A stretch of 64,000 nucleotides of DNA from Pseudomonas helmanticensis (GCF_900182985.1 NZ_FXUY01000002.1:1289001-1353000), one strand, 5' to 3'; shown: positions 50,063 through 61,079, counted from the first letter of the stretch. Made by a program: numbers and translations. The notes: a model not told the origin generated them from the sequence alone.

Positions 50063-51006
50063 CGCAGCTTCTCCGCGACGCGCATGACGGCGCTACGGGA
50101 ACGTGGGTTGGCTTTGAGTTCGGCGTCGGAGGCCGTCTGCGCTTTGCCATGGACTTTGATTTTCGGTTCGAACGCAACGTGGCGAACCGGCAGGTTGCGC
50201 GGCAGGTTGTCGGCTTCGCCTTTCACCAGCTTGCGCATGAACAGTTTGACGATGCGATCTTCCAGCGAATGGAAGCTGATCACCACCAGACGGCCGCCAA
50301 TTTCCAGAGCATCCAGCGCCGCTTCGAGGCCGGCTTCCAGATCACCCAGTTCGTTGTTGACGTGAATGCGCAAACCCTGGAATGCACGGGTGGCCGGGTT
50401 CTTGCCCTTTTCCCACGCCGGGTTGGCAACTTTCAACACTTCGGCCAGATCGGCGGTGCGCTCGAACGGCTTGATGTCACGACGTTCGGCCACAGCACGG
50501 GCCATGCGCCCGGAGAAACGTTCTTCGCCGTATTCCTTGAACACCCGGGCGATTTCCTCAGCCGGCGCAGTGTTGACGAATTCGGCGGCGCTGATGCCAC
50601 GGGACGGGTCCATGCGCATGTCCAGCGGGCCGTCGTTGAGGAAACTGAAGCCGCGCTCAGCGTCGTCGAGCTGCGGCGAAGACACGCCGAGGTCGAGCAG
50701 AATACCGCTGACCTTGCCGCTCAGACCTTGCTCGGCAACCACCGAACCGAGTTCGGCAAAGCTGCGCTGCACAACGACAAAGCGGCCGTCTTCGGCCGCT
50801 AGCGTTTGCCCGGTGGCAATCGCTTGTGGATCTTTGTCGAACCCGATGAGCCGACCGTCCGTGCCGAGCTGGCTGAGGATCAACCGGCTGTGTCCGCCGC
50901 GCCCGAACGTACCGTCCAGATAGCAGCCATCAGGACGTACGGCGAGAGCCTCGACGGCTTCGTCAAGCAGTACGGTGATGTGGTTAAAGCCGCTATCAAT
51001 AGTCAC
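50059..51006 (-). CDS. rsmH: 16S rRNA (cytosine1402-N4)-methyltransferase RsmH
   Basis: A 315-residue SAM-dependent methyltransferase that modifies C1402 in the ribosomal decoding centre, together with RsmI encoded at 52-53 kb. The SAM motif is [19 protein letters not shown] and the catalytic-site segment is [22 protein letters not shown]. The end [13 protein letters not shown] ... [14 protein letters not shown] is standard. The start overlaps mraZ by four bases. Confidence 0.98.
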
Positions 51007-51458
51007 AGGATCAAATCACGCAGTTCATCAGGCATCGCGCCCGGTTGTTGAATGGCAGCAAGGTCGGCGGCAGATACCGCGTTCCATGCATCCTCGTCCC
51101 ACAATTGGAACTTGTTCAGTTGGCCCACCAGCATCGCGCGCTTATCGAGCTTGGCGTATTCGCGCAAACGCGGTGGAACCAGAAAACGGCCACTGCCATC
51201 GAGCTCGAGGTCGACGGCGTTGCCGATCAATAAACGCTGCAGGCGACGGTTCTCTTCGCGAAGCGAAGGGAGTGCGCGCAACTTGGTTTCAATAATTTCC
51301 CACTCGTCGAGCGGATAGACGCACAGACATGGATCAACGGCATCAATGGTGACGATCAATTGGCCGGAACTACGCGAATCGAGCTCGTCACGGTACCGGC
51401 TCGGCATAGCGAGACGGCCCTTTGCATCGAGACTGATAGCGTTAGCTCCGCGAAACAC
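51003..51458 (-). CDS. mraZ: Transcriptional regulator MraZ
   Basis: A 151-residue protein with two SpoVT/AbrB-like DNA-binding domains: [20 protein letters not shown] at the start and [20 protein letters not shown] in the second half. MraZ forms rings and represses its own operon by binding short direct repeats near the promoter. It is the first gene of the dcw cluster. Three repeats of this kind are seen just upstream (51501-51526). Confidence 0.97.
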   Translation of the reverse strand: MFRGANAISLDAKGRLAMPSRYRDELDSRSSGQLIVTIDAVDPCLCVYPLDEWEIIETKLRALPSLREENRRLQRLLIGNAVDLELDGSGRFLVPPRLREYAKLDKRAMLVGQLNKFQLWDEDAWNAVSAADLAAIQQPGAMPDELRDLIL

Positions 51459-51500
51459 GTCTGCGTTTCTCCAATTTTTATCGTTTTGAGCTCAAAAAAC

Positions 51501-51526
51501 CCACTTCATGCCACTTTCCGCCACTT
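51501..51526 (-). promoter_or_regulatory. Three direct repeats, candidate MraZ operator
   Basis: On the minus strand AAGTGGC, AAGTGGC and AAGTGGG begin at exact 10-bp intervals, one helical turn. They cover about +1 to +26 of the predicted transcript. Known MraZ sites are TGGGN or AAAGTG-type repeats with 10-bp periodicity in the same place. Confidence 0.65.
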
Positions 51527-51532
51527 GCGCAC

Positions 51533-51562
51533 ACTATAGGAATGCGCCCACCACACCGTCAA
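51533..51562 (-). promoter_or_regulatory. Sigma-70 promoter of mraZ and the dcw cluster
   Basis: On the minus strand TTGACG (51557-51562) and TATAGT (51533-51538) are separated by 18 bp. Transcription would start near 51526, leaving a leader of about 68 bases before mraZ. Confidence 0.65.
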
Positions 51563-51862
51563 GGCGCGGATTAAAGGAAAACCCTTACAGAACGGAGATT
51601 TAGGAGCTTAAAAGGAGGAGTAACGACAATCTGGCGCGGAGTTTCGACCCATAACTTGATGCAGCACTGATAGCTGCGCTCGAAAGTTAAAGTAATTTGT
51701 TAAGAGTAAGATTTTTTCGGTATTACAAAAGCGCTTCTGCTGTTGATTGAAGCAAGGTGGGAAATGGCTATTACTGCGTTTGCCGCTGCCGAACTTTCAG
51801 ACCAGGCCTGCTGATATTACACAGCCCTGTCGTCTTTGATTCAAGCAGGGAAAGAAAAAGGT
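51563..51862. other. Non-coding gap between the mraZ promoter and rnpB
   Basis: About 300 AT-richer bases lie between two divergent transcripts pointing away from each other's coding parts. A purine-rich AAAAGGAGGAG run (51610-51620) is not followed by a start codon. A 16-codon frame at 51764-51814 has a fair ribosome site but is too short to support. Nothing else was recognised. Confidence 0.4.
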
Positions 51863-52214
51863 GGAGAGTCGATCTGTAAGCCGGGTTCTGTCTTGAACAG
51901 TCATTCGTCTACGATGGCCATCACTGGACATCTTTAGCAACCTACCCGGTCCCAGCGCGGGCCACGCCTTGGGACCCTATTTGGTCTTGCTCCAAGTGGG
52001 GTTTACCTAGCCACGAACTGTTGCCAGACGTGCGGTGCGCTCTTACCGCACCTTTTCACCCTTACCGGCGCCGAAGCGCTTAGGCGGTTATTTTCTGTGG
52101 CACTTTCCGTAGGCTCACGCCTCCCAGGCATTACCTGGCACTTCGCCCTATGGAGCCCGGACTTTCCTCCCCCCCCTAATTTTCATAGAGGGCAGCGACT
52201 GTCCGATCGACTCT
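51863..52214 (-). ncRNA. rnpB: RNase P RNA (class A)
   Basis: The minus strand starts AGAGTCGATCGGACAGTCGC and ends CAGATCGACTCTCC, so the two ends pair as helix P1. The conserved core GAGGAAAGTCCGGGCTCC is complete near the 5' end. The 3' half has GGTAAACCCCAC and AGACAGAACCCGGCTTACAG. At about 352 bases it is of normal length for pseudomonads. It is the ribozyme that matures tRNA 5' ends. A run of eight C/G near 52170 is a sequence peculiarity in the P3-P4 region. Confidence 0.97.
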
Positions 52215-52223
52215 CCGCCGCGA

Positions 52224-52252
52224 AGGTTAACGGCAGAGCGCCTGAAGAACAA
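52224..52252 (-). promoter_or_regulatory. Probable promoter of rnpB
   Basis: On the minus strand TTGTTC (52247-52252) and TAACCT (52224-52229) are 17 bp apart. The -10 element ends about 10 bp before the RNA 5' end. The match to consensus is moderate. Confidence 0.45.
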
Positions 52253-52287
52253 GCGCTAAAAGCCTCAAGACCGCTATGGGCGACGGC

Positions 52288-53193
52288 TTACACGCCTTTC
52301 TGTTTATCCAGCGCGACCTGATACAGCACGTTTTTGCGCTCACCGGTGATCTGCGCTGCCAGCGCGGCAGCACGCTTGAGCGGCATTTCTTCGAGCAACA
52401 GATCGAGGATGCGCATCGCTTCGCTGCTGACCGCGTCTTCGGACTCCGGCGGCGTCCAGCCTGCCACCAACACCACGCATTCGCCGCGCTGCTGATTACT
52501 GTCGGATTCAACGAATGCGCGCAATTCAGCCAGCGGCAAGCCCTTGAGTGTTTCGAACGTCTTGGTTATTTCACGGGCGAGCAATGCCTGACGCTCACCG
52601 CCAAACACTTCTTCCATATCCTGCAGGCATTCAAGGATGCGGTGCGGAGCCTCATAGAAAATCAACGTACGCGGCTCTTCTTTAACAGCTTCGAGACGCG
52701 CCTTGCGCCCGACCGATTTGGCCGGCAGGAAACCTTCGAAGATAAAACGATCGGACGGCAGCCCCGCCGCCGACAGCGCAGCAATCAATGCACAGGCGCC
52801 CGGCACCGGCACGACACTGATGCCGGCAGCACGGGCCTGACGCACCAGGTGATAACCCGGATCGGAAATCAGCGGCGTGCCGGCGTCGGAAATCAGCGCA
52901 ACGTTGTCGCCCGCCAGCAAACGGGTGATAAAGCGACTACCTTCATCTCGTTCGTTGTGCTCGTGACAGGCAGCCAGCGGCGTGGCAATCCCGAAGTGCT
53001 GCATCAGACGCGCCGAATGACGCGTATCTTCGGCAGCGATCAAGGCCACTTCGCGGAGGATCTTCAGAGCCCGGGCGCTGATGTCGTCCAGGTTGCCGAT
53101 GGGCGTCGCCACCACATAAAGCGAGCCAGCAGCGGAATTCAAAGGACCTGGAGCAGTCAAAGCGCACACCTCATGTTCGGTAAAAGCCGCCAT
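52288..53193 (-). CDS. rsmI: 16S rRNA (cytidine1402-2'-O)-methyltransferase RsmI
   Basis: A 301-residue tetrapyrrole-methylase-fold enzyme that methylates the ribose of C1402, the same nucleotide as RsmH. Signatures are LYVVATPIGNLDDISARALK, IAAEDTRHSARLM, ISDAGTPLISDPGY and FYEAPHRILECL. It is divergent from lpoA, as in the yraL-yraM pair of E. coli. The first ATG gives about 20 residues before the usual start of the domain, so a shorter form is possible. Confidence 0.96.
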   Translation of the reverse strand: MAAFTEHEVCALTAPGPLNSAAGSLYVVATPIGNLDDISARALKILREVALIAAEDTRHSARLMQHFGIATPLAACHEHNERDEGSRFITRLLAGDNVALISDAGTPLISDPGYHLVRQARAAGISVVPVPGACALIAALSAAGLPSDRFIFEGFLPAKSVGRKARLEAVKEEPRTLIFYEAPHRILECLQDMEEVFGGERQALLAREITKTFETLKGLPLAELRAFVESDSNQQRGECVVLVAGWTPPESEDAVSSEAMRILDLLLEEMPLKRAAALAAQITGERKNVLYQVALDKQKGV

Positions 53194-53370
53194 TGTAGCG
53201 CGTCACGAGGCTTGCGATGCGCTCTGCCCGCCTGCGGTTTTGCGTGCAGTTGTGCGCCGCTGCAACATTTACTCCAGCTAAATTGTCCGTTTCACGCCAC
53301 TAACATCGCGCCCCGGCCAGTGCTTGGGTACAATTCGACGCTAATTTGATCGAGTATCAGGAACACTTAC

Positions 53371-55181
53371 ATGATCGCTTGCCTGCGGCTGTTCACTGCC
53401 CTCTGCCTCGCTGCCTTGTTGGCGGCTTGCGCCAGCTCCCCTTCCTCCAGCCTTGGCGAACTTCCACGGACCCCGGATGCCAGCATCGAGCAACTGCTCG
53501 AACAGGCTACCCAGGCGAAAACCCCGGAAAAAGCCGCCCTGTTGCGCTTGAGCGCGGCGGACCTGGCCTATCGCCAAGGCAATGCCGGACAGTCCGCGCA
53601 GATCCTGCAACAAGTGCCGATGGAGCAACTGAAGCCAGGCCAGCAGATCTTCGCCAGCACACTGAACGCTGAGCTGGCGATGACCCGCAATCAGCCGAAA
53701 GCCGCGCTGACTGCCCTGAGTCATCCAAGCCTGCAACACTTGGGCGAAATGCCTGAAGAGCAGCAAGTGCGTACCGGCACCGTACATGCCCGCGCCCTTG
53801 AAGCCGATGGCCAGACACTGGCTGCCGCCCGCGAGCGCGTCTTCATCGCACCGATGTTGCAAGGCGAAGCCGCGAGCAAGAACCACGAAGCGATCTGGAC
53901 CCTGATCGGCTCGCTGCCAACCGACCAATTGCAACCGAACACCAGCGACGACCTCGGCGGCTGGATGGGCTTGGCGCTGGCGGTGAAATCCGCTGGCACT
54001 CTGGAACAACAGCAAGCTGCGATCGATACCTGGCGTGCACAGAATCCAAAACACCCGGCCGCAATCAACCTGCCGCTGCCGCTGACCAAACTCAAGGAGC
54101 TGGCCAGCCAGCCGCTGAGCAAGATCGCCCTGCTGCTGCCGCAAGACGGCCCGCTGGCCGCTGTCGGCAAAGCTCTGCGTGAAGGCTTCATGGCTGCGCA
54201 CTACCAGGCTCAACAGGCCGGACAAAAGCCGCCGGCCATCGAGTTCTACGACAGCTCGAAACTGACCTCGATGGACGAGTTCTACCGCAAGGCTCAGGCG
54301 GACGGTGTGCAACTGGTCGTTGGCCCACTGGAAAAACCACTGGTCAAACAACTGAGCACTCGTCCGCAACTGCCGATCACCACCCTTGCGCTGAACTACA
54401 GCGAAGGCGATCAAGGCCCGGCGCAGCTGTTCCAGTTTGGTCTGGCTGCCGAAGACGAAGCCCGCGAAGTTTCCCGCCGCGCTCGCGCTGACGGCCTGCA
54501 TCGTGCCGCAATCATGGTGCCGAAAGGCGAATGGGGCGACCGCGTACTGCGCGCTTTCAGCCAGGACTGGCAGGCCAACGGCGGCAGCATCGTTGCCACC
54601 GAACGTGTCGATCAGCCAGTGCAACTGGCCCAGCAGATCGCCGACATGTTCCAGCTGCGCCAGAGCGAAGCCCGCGCCAAAAGCCTGCAGAATGCCGCCG
54701 GCACCAACGTCGCCGCCCAGCCTTCGCGTCGCCAGGACATTGAGTTCATCTTCCTTGCCGCCACGCCACAACAGGCGCAGCAGATCAAGCCGACCCTGAA
54801 CTTCCAGTACGCCGGCGACGTTCCGGTTTACGCGACCTCGCACGTTTACAGCGCCAGTGGCGACGTGAACCAGTACAACGACATGAACGGCATTCGCTTC
54901 TGCGAAACCCCGTGGCTGCTGGACAACAGCGATCCACTGCGTCAGCAAGTGGTTGCGCAGTGGCCACAAGCCGCCGGCAGCCTCGGTCGCTTGTACGCAA
55001 TGGGTGTCGATGCCTATCGCCTGGCGCCGCGCCTGGGCCAACTCAAAGCCCTGCCGGACAGCCGCATTGATGGTGAGTCGGGCAGCCTCGGCATGACCCA
55101 GACCCAACGTGTTGTGCGTCAGCTGCCTTGGGCGCAGTTCGTCAGCGGTCAGGTTCAACGCCTGCCGGACACCCCGCGCTG

Positions 55182-55182
<1 letters not shown>
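53371..55182 (+). CDS. lpoA: Penicillin-binding protein activator LpoA
   Basis: A 603-residue outer-membrane lipoprotein that stimulates PBP1A. The lipobox LLAAC places the lipidated cysteine at residue 20. Residues 35-250 are helical TPR-like (RLSAADLAYRQGNAGQSAQI). Residues 260-600 form a periplasmic-binding-protein-like domain (KIALLLPQDGPLAAVGKALREG ... VVGPLEKPLV). It is the first gene of the lpoA-yraN-diaA-dolP operon. Its TGA overlaps the yraN ATG by one base. Confidence 0.95.
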
Positions 55183-56814
<1,632 letters not shown>

Positions 56815-56826
56815 TACACATCTCCG

Positions 56827-56924
56827 TGTAGGAGCTGCCGAAGGCTCGGGCCGCGATGGACGATCTTTTGATCGTGATCTTTTTAAAGCAAGATCAAAAG
56901 ATCGCAGCCTTCGGCAGCTCCTAC
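56827..56924. repeat. Palindromic repeat (family A), arm interrupted
   Basis: The right arm (56891-56924) is a full family A arm. The left arm starts GTAGGAGCTGCCGAAGGCT but is then broken by extra bases (CGGGC and GGACGA) before GATCTTTTGATC. So the palindrome is decayed on one side. It follows the dolP stop by 12 bp. Confidence 0.85.
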
Positions 56925-56926
56925 AG

Positions 56927-57002
56927 TTTTGAGATGTGTATGAAATTTTGAGATATGTATGCAGTTTTGAGATGTGTATGCATTTTTGAGACGCGCATGA
57001 AA
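56927..57002. repeat. 19-bp tandem repeat, four copies
   Basis: The unit TTTTGAGATGTGTATGMAN starts at 56927, 56946, 56965 and 56984, an exact period of 19. The last copy is changed (GAGACGCGCATGA). It bridges the family A palindrome and the sspB terminator. Confidence 0.9.
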
Positions 57003-57033
57003 AAGGCGATCCATCTGGATCGCCTTTTTTTAT
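57000..57033 (-). terminator. Terminator of sspAB
   Basis: The stem AAGGCGATCC/GGATCGCCTT with a four-base loop is flanked by A and T runs. On the minus strand it overlaps the sspB stop codon and ends with T residues. It can serve both directions, so it may also stop the dolP transcript. Confidence 0.92.
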
Positions 57034-57443
57034 TTCACCACTTTCAGGCTTGGCCGGCCGCTTGGACGCGGTGGCTCACTGTCCGGTGGTGGCAAGTCGT
57101 CATCCGACTCGATGTCGTCTTCGTCACCCATTGGCGACTCGAGATCGAACACCATGCCCTGACCGTTCTCCCGGGCGTAGATCCCGAGAATAGCACTGAT
57201 CGGCACGTACAAGCTGTGCGGAACACCACCGAAGCGACCTTCGAAGGTCACCACGTCGTTGTCCATGTGCAGATGACGCACGGCGCTCGGCGAGATGTTC
57301 AGGACAATCTGCCCGTCACTGGCGAAACCCTGTGGCACTTGCACCGCCGGGAATTCGGAATTGACCAGCATGTGCGGGGTGCAATCGTTATCAACAATCC
57401 ACTCGTAGAGCGCGCGGACCAGATAAGGTCGACTGGAGTTCAT
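57030..57443 (-). CDS. sspB: ClpXP adaptor SspB
   Basis: A 137-residue adaptor that brings ssrA-tagged proteins to ClpXP. The substrate-binding fold is at residues 1-110 (SSRPYLVRALYEWIVDNDCTPH, PHSLYVPISAILGIYARENG). An acidic, proline-rich linker (EDDIESDDDLPPPDSEPPRP) leads to the C-terminal ClpX-binding tail RPSLKVVK, close to RPALRVVK of E. coli. It follows sspA by 16 bp. Confidence 0.97.
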   Translation of the reverse strand: MNSSRPYLVRALYEWIVDNDCTPHMLVNSEFPAVQVPQGFASDGQIVLNISPSAVRHLHMDNDVVTFEGRFGGVPHSLYVPISAILGIYARENGQGMVFDLESPMGDEDDIESDDDLPPPDSEPPRPSGRPSLKVVK

Positions 57444-57459
57444 AGCGGCTCCTTAAGCC

Positions 57460-58077
57460 TTAGCGCATATCGCGTTCGACACCAGACAGACTCGCCTGGA
57501 AAGCCTCACGCGCAAACGAGCGCTCCATATAATCAAGCAGCGGCTTGGCTGGCCGCGGCAGTTCAATACCCAGAATCGGCAAACGCCAGAGTATTGGCAA
57601 TAGGCAGCAATCCACCAGACTTTGTTCCTCACTGAGGAAAAATGGCTTGTCGGCAAACAGCGGCGACACGCCCGTCAGGCTTTCACGCAATTCCTTGCGC
57701 GCCACGACTCGCGCGGCCTCTTTGCTTTTCGGATCCAGGATCAGATCCACCAGACCACACCAGTCACGCTGAATACGGTGAATCAGCAGACGGCTGTTGG
57801 CACGCGCCACCGGATAAACCGGCAGCAATGGCGGGTGCGGGTAACGCTCATCCAGATATTCCATCACCACGGTCGACTCCCACAACGCCAGGTCACGATC
57901 GACCAGCGTAGGCAGACTTCCGTAAGGGTTCACCTCAATCAGTTTAGGCGGCTGGCGACCAGCCTCCACATAAATGATTTCGGCGCTGACACCCTTCTCT
58001 GCAAGCACGATGCGCACTCGGTGGGAATAGTGGTCGGCGGGGTCGGAGTAACAGGCCAACCGATTGGTCACGCCCAT
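57460..58077 (-). CDS. sspA: Stringent starvation protein A
   Basis: A 205-residue glutathione-transferase-fold protein that binds RNA polymerase and changes transcription in stationary phase and stress. N-terminal part: [24 protein letters not shown]. The [18 protein letters not shown] segment is conserved, and the PHP-type surface ([11 protein letters not shown]) is present near residue 84. SspA does not have transferase activity. It precedes sspB in one operon and follows petC after a 146-bp gap with a strong hairpin. Confidence 0.95.
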   Translation of the reverse strand: MGVTNRLACYSDPADHYSHRVRIVLAEKGVSAEIIYVEAGRQPPKLIEVNPYGSLPTLVDRDLALWESTVVMEYLDERYPHPPLLPVYPVARANSRLLIHRIQRDWCGLVDLILDPKSKEAARVVARKELRESLTGVSPLFADKPFFLSEEQSLVDCCLLPILWRLPILGIELPRPAKPLLDYMERSFAREAFQASLSGVERDMR

Positions 58078-58120
58078 GGCGATCCTCCTCGCTTGTTGAA
58101 TTTGTCGGAACCGGAAAAAC

Positions 58121-58199
58121 GCGCGCGCCCAGAGGGCGCCTCCCGCAGCACCTGGCGAACCAGACGCTACGTTATTGGAGGCGCCCTTGGGCGCGCGCG
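58121..58199. repeat. Long GC-rich inverted repeat between petC and sspA
   Basis: Arms 58121-58143 (with CGCGCCCAGAGGGCGCCTCC) and 58177-58199 (GGAGGCGCCCTTGGGCGCGC onward) pair over 22 bases with one bulged base. Each arm can also fold on itself around GGGCGC/GCGCCC. No T run follows, so it is not a standard terminator. Confidence 0.85.
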
Positions 58200-58223
58200 A
58201 TTAACAGCAATGCTTGAAGCGTA

Positions 58224-59006
58224 TCAGTGCACGTCTTTCCAGTATTCACGCTTGAGCAGGTAGGCGAACACAAAGAAGAACGCCAGGTACAGCAAGACAT
58301 AAGTACCGATGCGCTGATGTTGCAGCTTAACCGGGTTAGCCGAGTAAGCCAGGAAGGTTACCAGATTCTTGACCTTCTCATCGAACTGCTCTGCATTCAG
58401 AGTACCGGTCTTCGGCACGATGGTCAGCTGATCACACGCTTCATGCGTCAAAGGCGTACCGGTCAGCGGATCGTATTGCTTCTTGCCGTCCTCGACGATC
58501 TGCACCTGCTTGCAGCCGACGACCTGACGACCTTGCAGGCCGACCAGTACGTTAGGCATGCCGACGTTCGGGAAGACCTTGTTGTTCACCCCCCAAGGAC
58601 GTGCCGGATCTTCGTAGAACGAGTGCAGGTAACCGTAGAGCCAGTCGGTACCACGAACGCGAGCCACCAGGGTCAGGTCCGGTGGCGCCGCGCCGAACCA
58701 GGTCTTGGCGTCGGCCGGCTGCATGCCGATGTTCATGTGATCGCCGATCTTCGCGCCGGTGAACACCAGTTTTTCCAGCATCATTTCGTGCGGGATACCG
58801 AAGTCATCGGCAACCCGCTCGTAACGCTGGAACTTGGCACTGTGGCAACCCATGCAATAGTTGGCAAAGGTCCGCGCGCCATCCTGCAGGGCAGCCTTGT
58901 CGGAGACGTCGATGTCGACTTTTTCCAGTTCCGGACCACCATGCTCGGCAGCGAAAGACAGGACAGGCAAAGCAGCAAAAATCAGAGCAAAAAATAACTT
59001 TTTCAT
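58224..59006 (-). CDS. petC: Cytochrome c1 of the bc1 complex
   Basis: A 260-residue cytochrome c1 with a Sec signal (KKLFFALIFAALPVLSFA), the haem c motif CMGCH (in NYCMGCHSAKFQRYER, near residue 52), the axial-ligand region around NIGMQPADA and a C-terminal membrane anchor (about 235-255) ending in KREYWKDVH. It takes electrons from the Rieske protein and passes them to soluble cytochromes. Its start overlaps petB by one base. Confidence 0.97.
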   Translation of the reverse strand: MKKLFFALIFAALPVLSFAAEHGGPELEKVDIDVSDKAALQDGARTFANYCMGCHSAKFQRYERVADDFGIPHEMMLEKLVFTGAKIGDHMNIGMQPADAKTWFGAAPPDLTLVARVRGTDWLYGYLHSFYEDPARPWGVNNKVFPNVGMPNVLVGLQGRQVVGCKQVQIVEDGKKQYDPLTGTPLTHEACDQLTIVPKTGTLNAEQFDEKVKNLVTFLAYSANPVKLQHQRIGTYVLLYLAFFFVFAYLLKREYWKDVH

Positions 59007-60217
59007 CAGCCAGTCACCCTTTCCGGAACCGGTTTGGTCTTCTCGAGCCTGGTGTAGAACGGCATCAGAATGAAGTAGGCGAAGTACAGGAAGGTGCAGA
59101 CCTGCGATACCAGAGTGCGCTCCGGCGTCGGGGCCAGTACGCCCAGAATGCCGAGGATCACGAACGAAATGCAGAACACCAGCAGCCAGATTTTGCTCAT
59201 CCAGCCTTTATAGCGCATCGACTTGACCGGACTGCGATCCAGCCATGGCAGCACGAACAGCACCGCAATCGCCGCGCCCATGGCGATGACGCCCATGAGT
59301 TTGTCGGGGATCGCCCGCAGGATTGCGTAGAACGGCGTGAAGTACCAGACCGGCGCAATATGCTCTGGCGTCTTGAACGGGTTGGCTTGCTCGAAGTTTG
59401 GTTTTTCGAGGAAGTAGCCGCCCATTTCCGGAAAGAAGAACACAATAAAGCAGAAGATAAACAGGAACACTACGACACCGACAATGTCTTTCACGGTGTA
59501 GTACGGGTGGAAGGCAATGCCGTCCAGCGGGATGCCGTTTTCGTCTTTGTGCTTCTTGATGTCGACGCCGTCAGGGTTGTTCGAACCGACTTCGTGCAGC
59601 GCCAGAATGTGCAGCACCACCAGGCCGAGAATGACGATCGGCAGAGCGACGACGTGCAAGGCGAAGAAGCGGTTGAGGGTAATGCCCGAGATCAGGTAGT
59701 CACCACGGATCCACTGAGTCAGGTCGTTACCGATGACCGGTATCGCACCGAACAGCGAGATGATCACCTGGGCACCCCAGTAGGACATCTGACCCCATGG
59801 CAGCAGGTAACCCATGAAGGCTTCCGCCATCAGCGCCAGGTAAATCAGCATGCCGAAGACCCAGACCAGCTCGCGCGGTTTCTGGTACGAACCGTAGAGC
59901 AAGCCACGGAACATGTGCAGATAAACCACGATGAAGAACGCCGAGGCGCCGGTCGAGTGCAACAAACGCAGGATCGAGCCGTACTCGACGTCGCGCATGA
60001 TGTATTCGACGGAAGCGAATGCCTCCTCTGCCGACGGCGTGTAGCTCATCGTCAGCCAGACACCGGTGACGATCTGGTTGACCAGCACCAGCAACGCCAG
60101 GGAGCCGAAAAAGTAGAAGAAGTTGAAGTTTTTTGGCGCGTAATACTTGCTGAGATGGTCTTCCCACATTTTGGTCGCGGGAAAGCGCGCATCAACCCAA
60201 TCCATGAACTTGCTCAT
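59006..60217 (-). CDS. petB: Cytochrome b of the bc1 complex
   Basis: A 403-residue polytopic cytochrome b. The four haem-ligand histidines lie in LLHSTGASAFFIVVYLHMFR and FFALHVVALPIVILGLVVLH. The quinol-oxidation motif PEWY is replaced by PVWYF in the equivalent segment APVWYFTPFYAILRA. ATG 60217 was chosen because it overlaps the petA stop (ATGA); the reading one codon further up would start at GTG. Confidence 0.97.
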   Translation of the reverse strand: MSKFMDWVDARFPATKMWEDHLSKYYAPKNFNFFYFFGSLALLVLVNQIVTGVWLTMSYTPSAEEAFASVEYIMRDVEYGSILRLLHSTGASAFFIVVYLHMFRGLLYGSYQKPRELVWVFGMLIYLALMAEAFMGYLLPWGQMSYWGAQVIISLFGAIPVIGNDLTQWIRGDYLISGITLNRFFALHVVALPIVILGLVVLHILALHEVGSNNPDGVDIKKHKDENGIPLDGIAFHPYYTVKDIVGVVVFLFIFCFIVFFFPEMGGYFLEKPNFEQANPFKTPEHIAPVWYFTPFYAILRAIPDKLMGVIAMGAAIAVLFVLPWLDRSPVKSMRYKGWMSKIWLLVFCISFVILGILGVLAPTPERTLVSQVCTFLYFAYFILMPFYTRLEKTKPVPERVTG

Positions 60218-60810
60218 CACGCTTTCTCCGTATCGACGCCAATGACAATCAGGTCATCGGTCTCATAGGAATGCGGGGGAACTGGCAGGTTCAAAGGCGC
60301 AGGTTGCGACTTGTAGACGCGGCCAGCCAGATCGTAGTGGGAACCGTGGCAAGGGCAGAAATAACCGCCTACCCAGTCTTTACCCAGATCCGCAGGTGCC
60401 ACTTCGGGACGGAAGGTCGGTGAGCAACCCAGGTGTGTGCAGATCCCGATCAGCAGCAGAATTTCCGGCTTGATCGAACGCACTTCAGGATCGACATAGG
60501 TGGGTTGCGTGGAGTTTTTGGAATCCGGATCGGAGAGCTGGCCCTCGATCTTTTTCAGATTATCCAGGATTTCCTTGGTACGGCGGACAATGAACACCGG
60601 CTGGCCGCGCCACTCAGCAATCATCTGCTGTCCTGGCTCGATCTTGCCGACATTCACTTTCACCGGTGCACCGGCGGCTTTCGCCTTGGCACTGGGAAAC
60701 CATGACCCCACGAACGGGACCGCAGCCCCCACCGCTCCTGCAGCACCCACCACGGATGTGGCTGCTACCAAGAAGCGACGCCGGCCTGCATTCACGCCGT
60801 CATTGCTCAT
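60217..60810 (-). CDS. petA: Rieske iron-sulfur subunit of the bc1 complex
   Basis: A 197-residue Rieske protein. The start NDGVNAGRRRFLVAATSVVG is a twin-arginine signal that also serves as the membrane anchor. The 2Fe-2S ligands are in CTHLGC (about 132-137) and CPCHGSHYD (about 153-161). It takes electrons from ubiquinol. It is the first gene of petABC; all three genes overlap by one to four bases. Confidence 0.98.
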   Translation of the reverse strand: MSNDGVNAGRRRFLVAATSVVGAAGAVGAAVPFVGSWFPSAKAKAAGAPVKVNVGKIEPGQQMIAEWRGQPVFIVRRTKEILDNLKKIEGQLSDPDSKNSTQPTYVDPEVRSIKPEILLLIGICTHLGCSPTFRPEVAPADLGKDWVGGYFCPCHGSHYDLAGRVYKSQPAPLNLPVPPHSYETDDLIVIGVDTEKA

Positions 60811-60957
60811 TCAGTCCTCTCCCATCAGCTTTGTGGCCTGTTAAATCAGGCATCTACTAAATAAATCAATGTTACTTATAAAAATTTTGCCGAATGGTAA
60901 TGAAAAGCCCCAATTCTGACAAGGGAATTACCCGGAGCTCTCACCCTCAAGCCTTGC

Positions 60958-60984
60958 AGTATAGGGGGTCTACGAATGTGGCAA
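60958..60984 (-). promoter_or_regulatory. Possible promoter of petABC
   Basis: On the minus strand TATACT (60958-60963) is a strong -10 element, with TTGCCA (60979-60984) upstream at 15 bp. This spacing is short, so the -35 assignment is uncertain. It lies about 150 bp before petA. Confidence 0.4.
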
Positions 60985-61022
60985 GTTGTCACAGCGCAAT
61001 TCTTTTGATAAATCGCAGGCAT

Positions 61023-61063
61023 AAAAAAACGCCCGCTTCCGTGAGGAATCGGGCGTTCTTTTT
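61023..61063 (-). terminator. Terminator of rplM-rpsI
   Basis: The stem ACGCCCG/CGGGCGT with inner pairing CTTCC/GGAAT-like loop is flanked by A7 on one side and T5 on the other. On the minus strand it follows the rpsI stop by 17 bp and ends in T7. Confidence 0.88.
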
Positions 61064-61079
61064 GAACGTGGAAGCGGAA

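Noticed and set aside
51764..51814. 16-codon frame with a fair ribosome site (MAITAFAAAELSDQAC)
   Set aside because: Too short to separate from chance in a 300-bp non-coding gap without comparative data.
53290..53370. TACAAT as a -10 element before lpoA
   Set aside because: No acceptable -35 element was found at 16-18 bp, so no promoter was listed.
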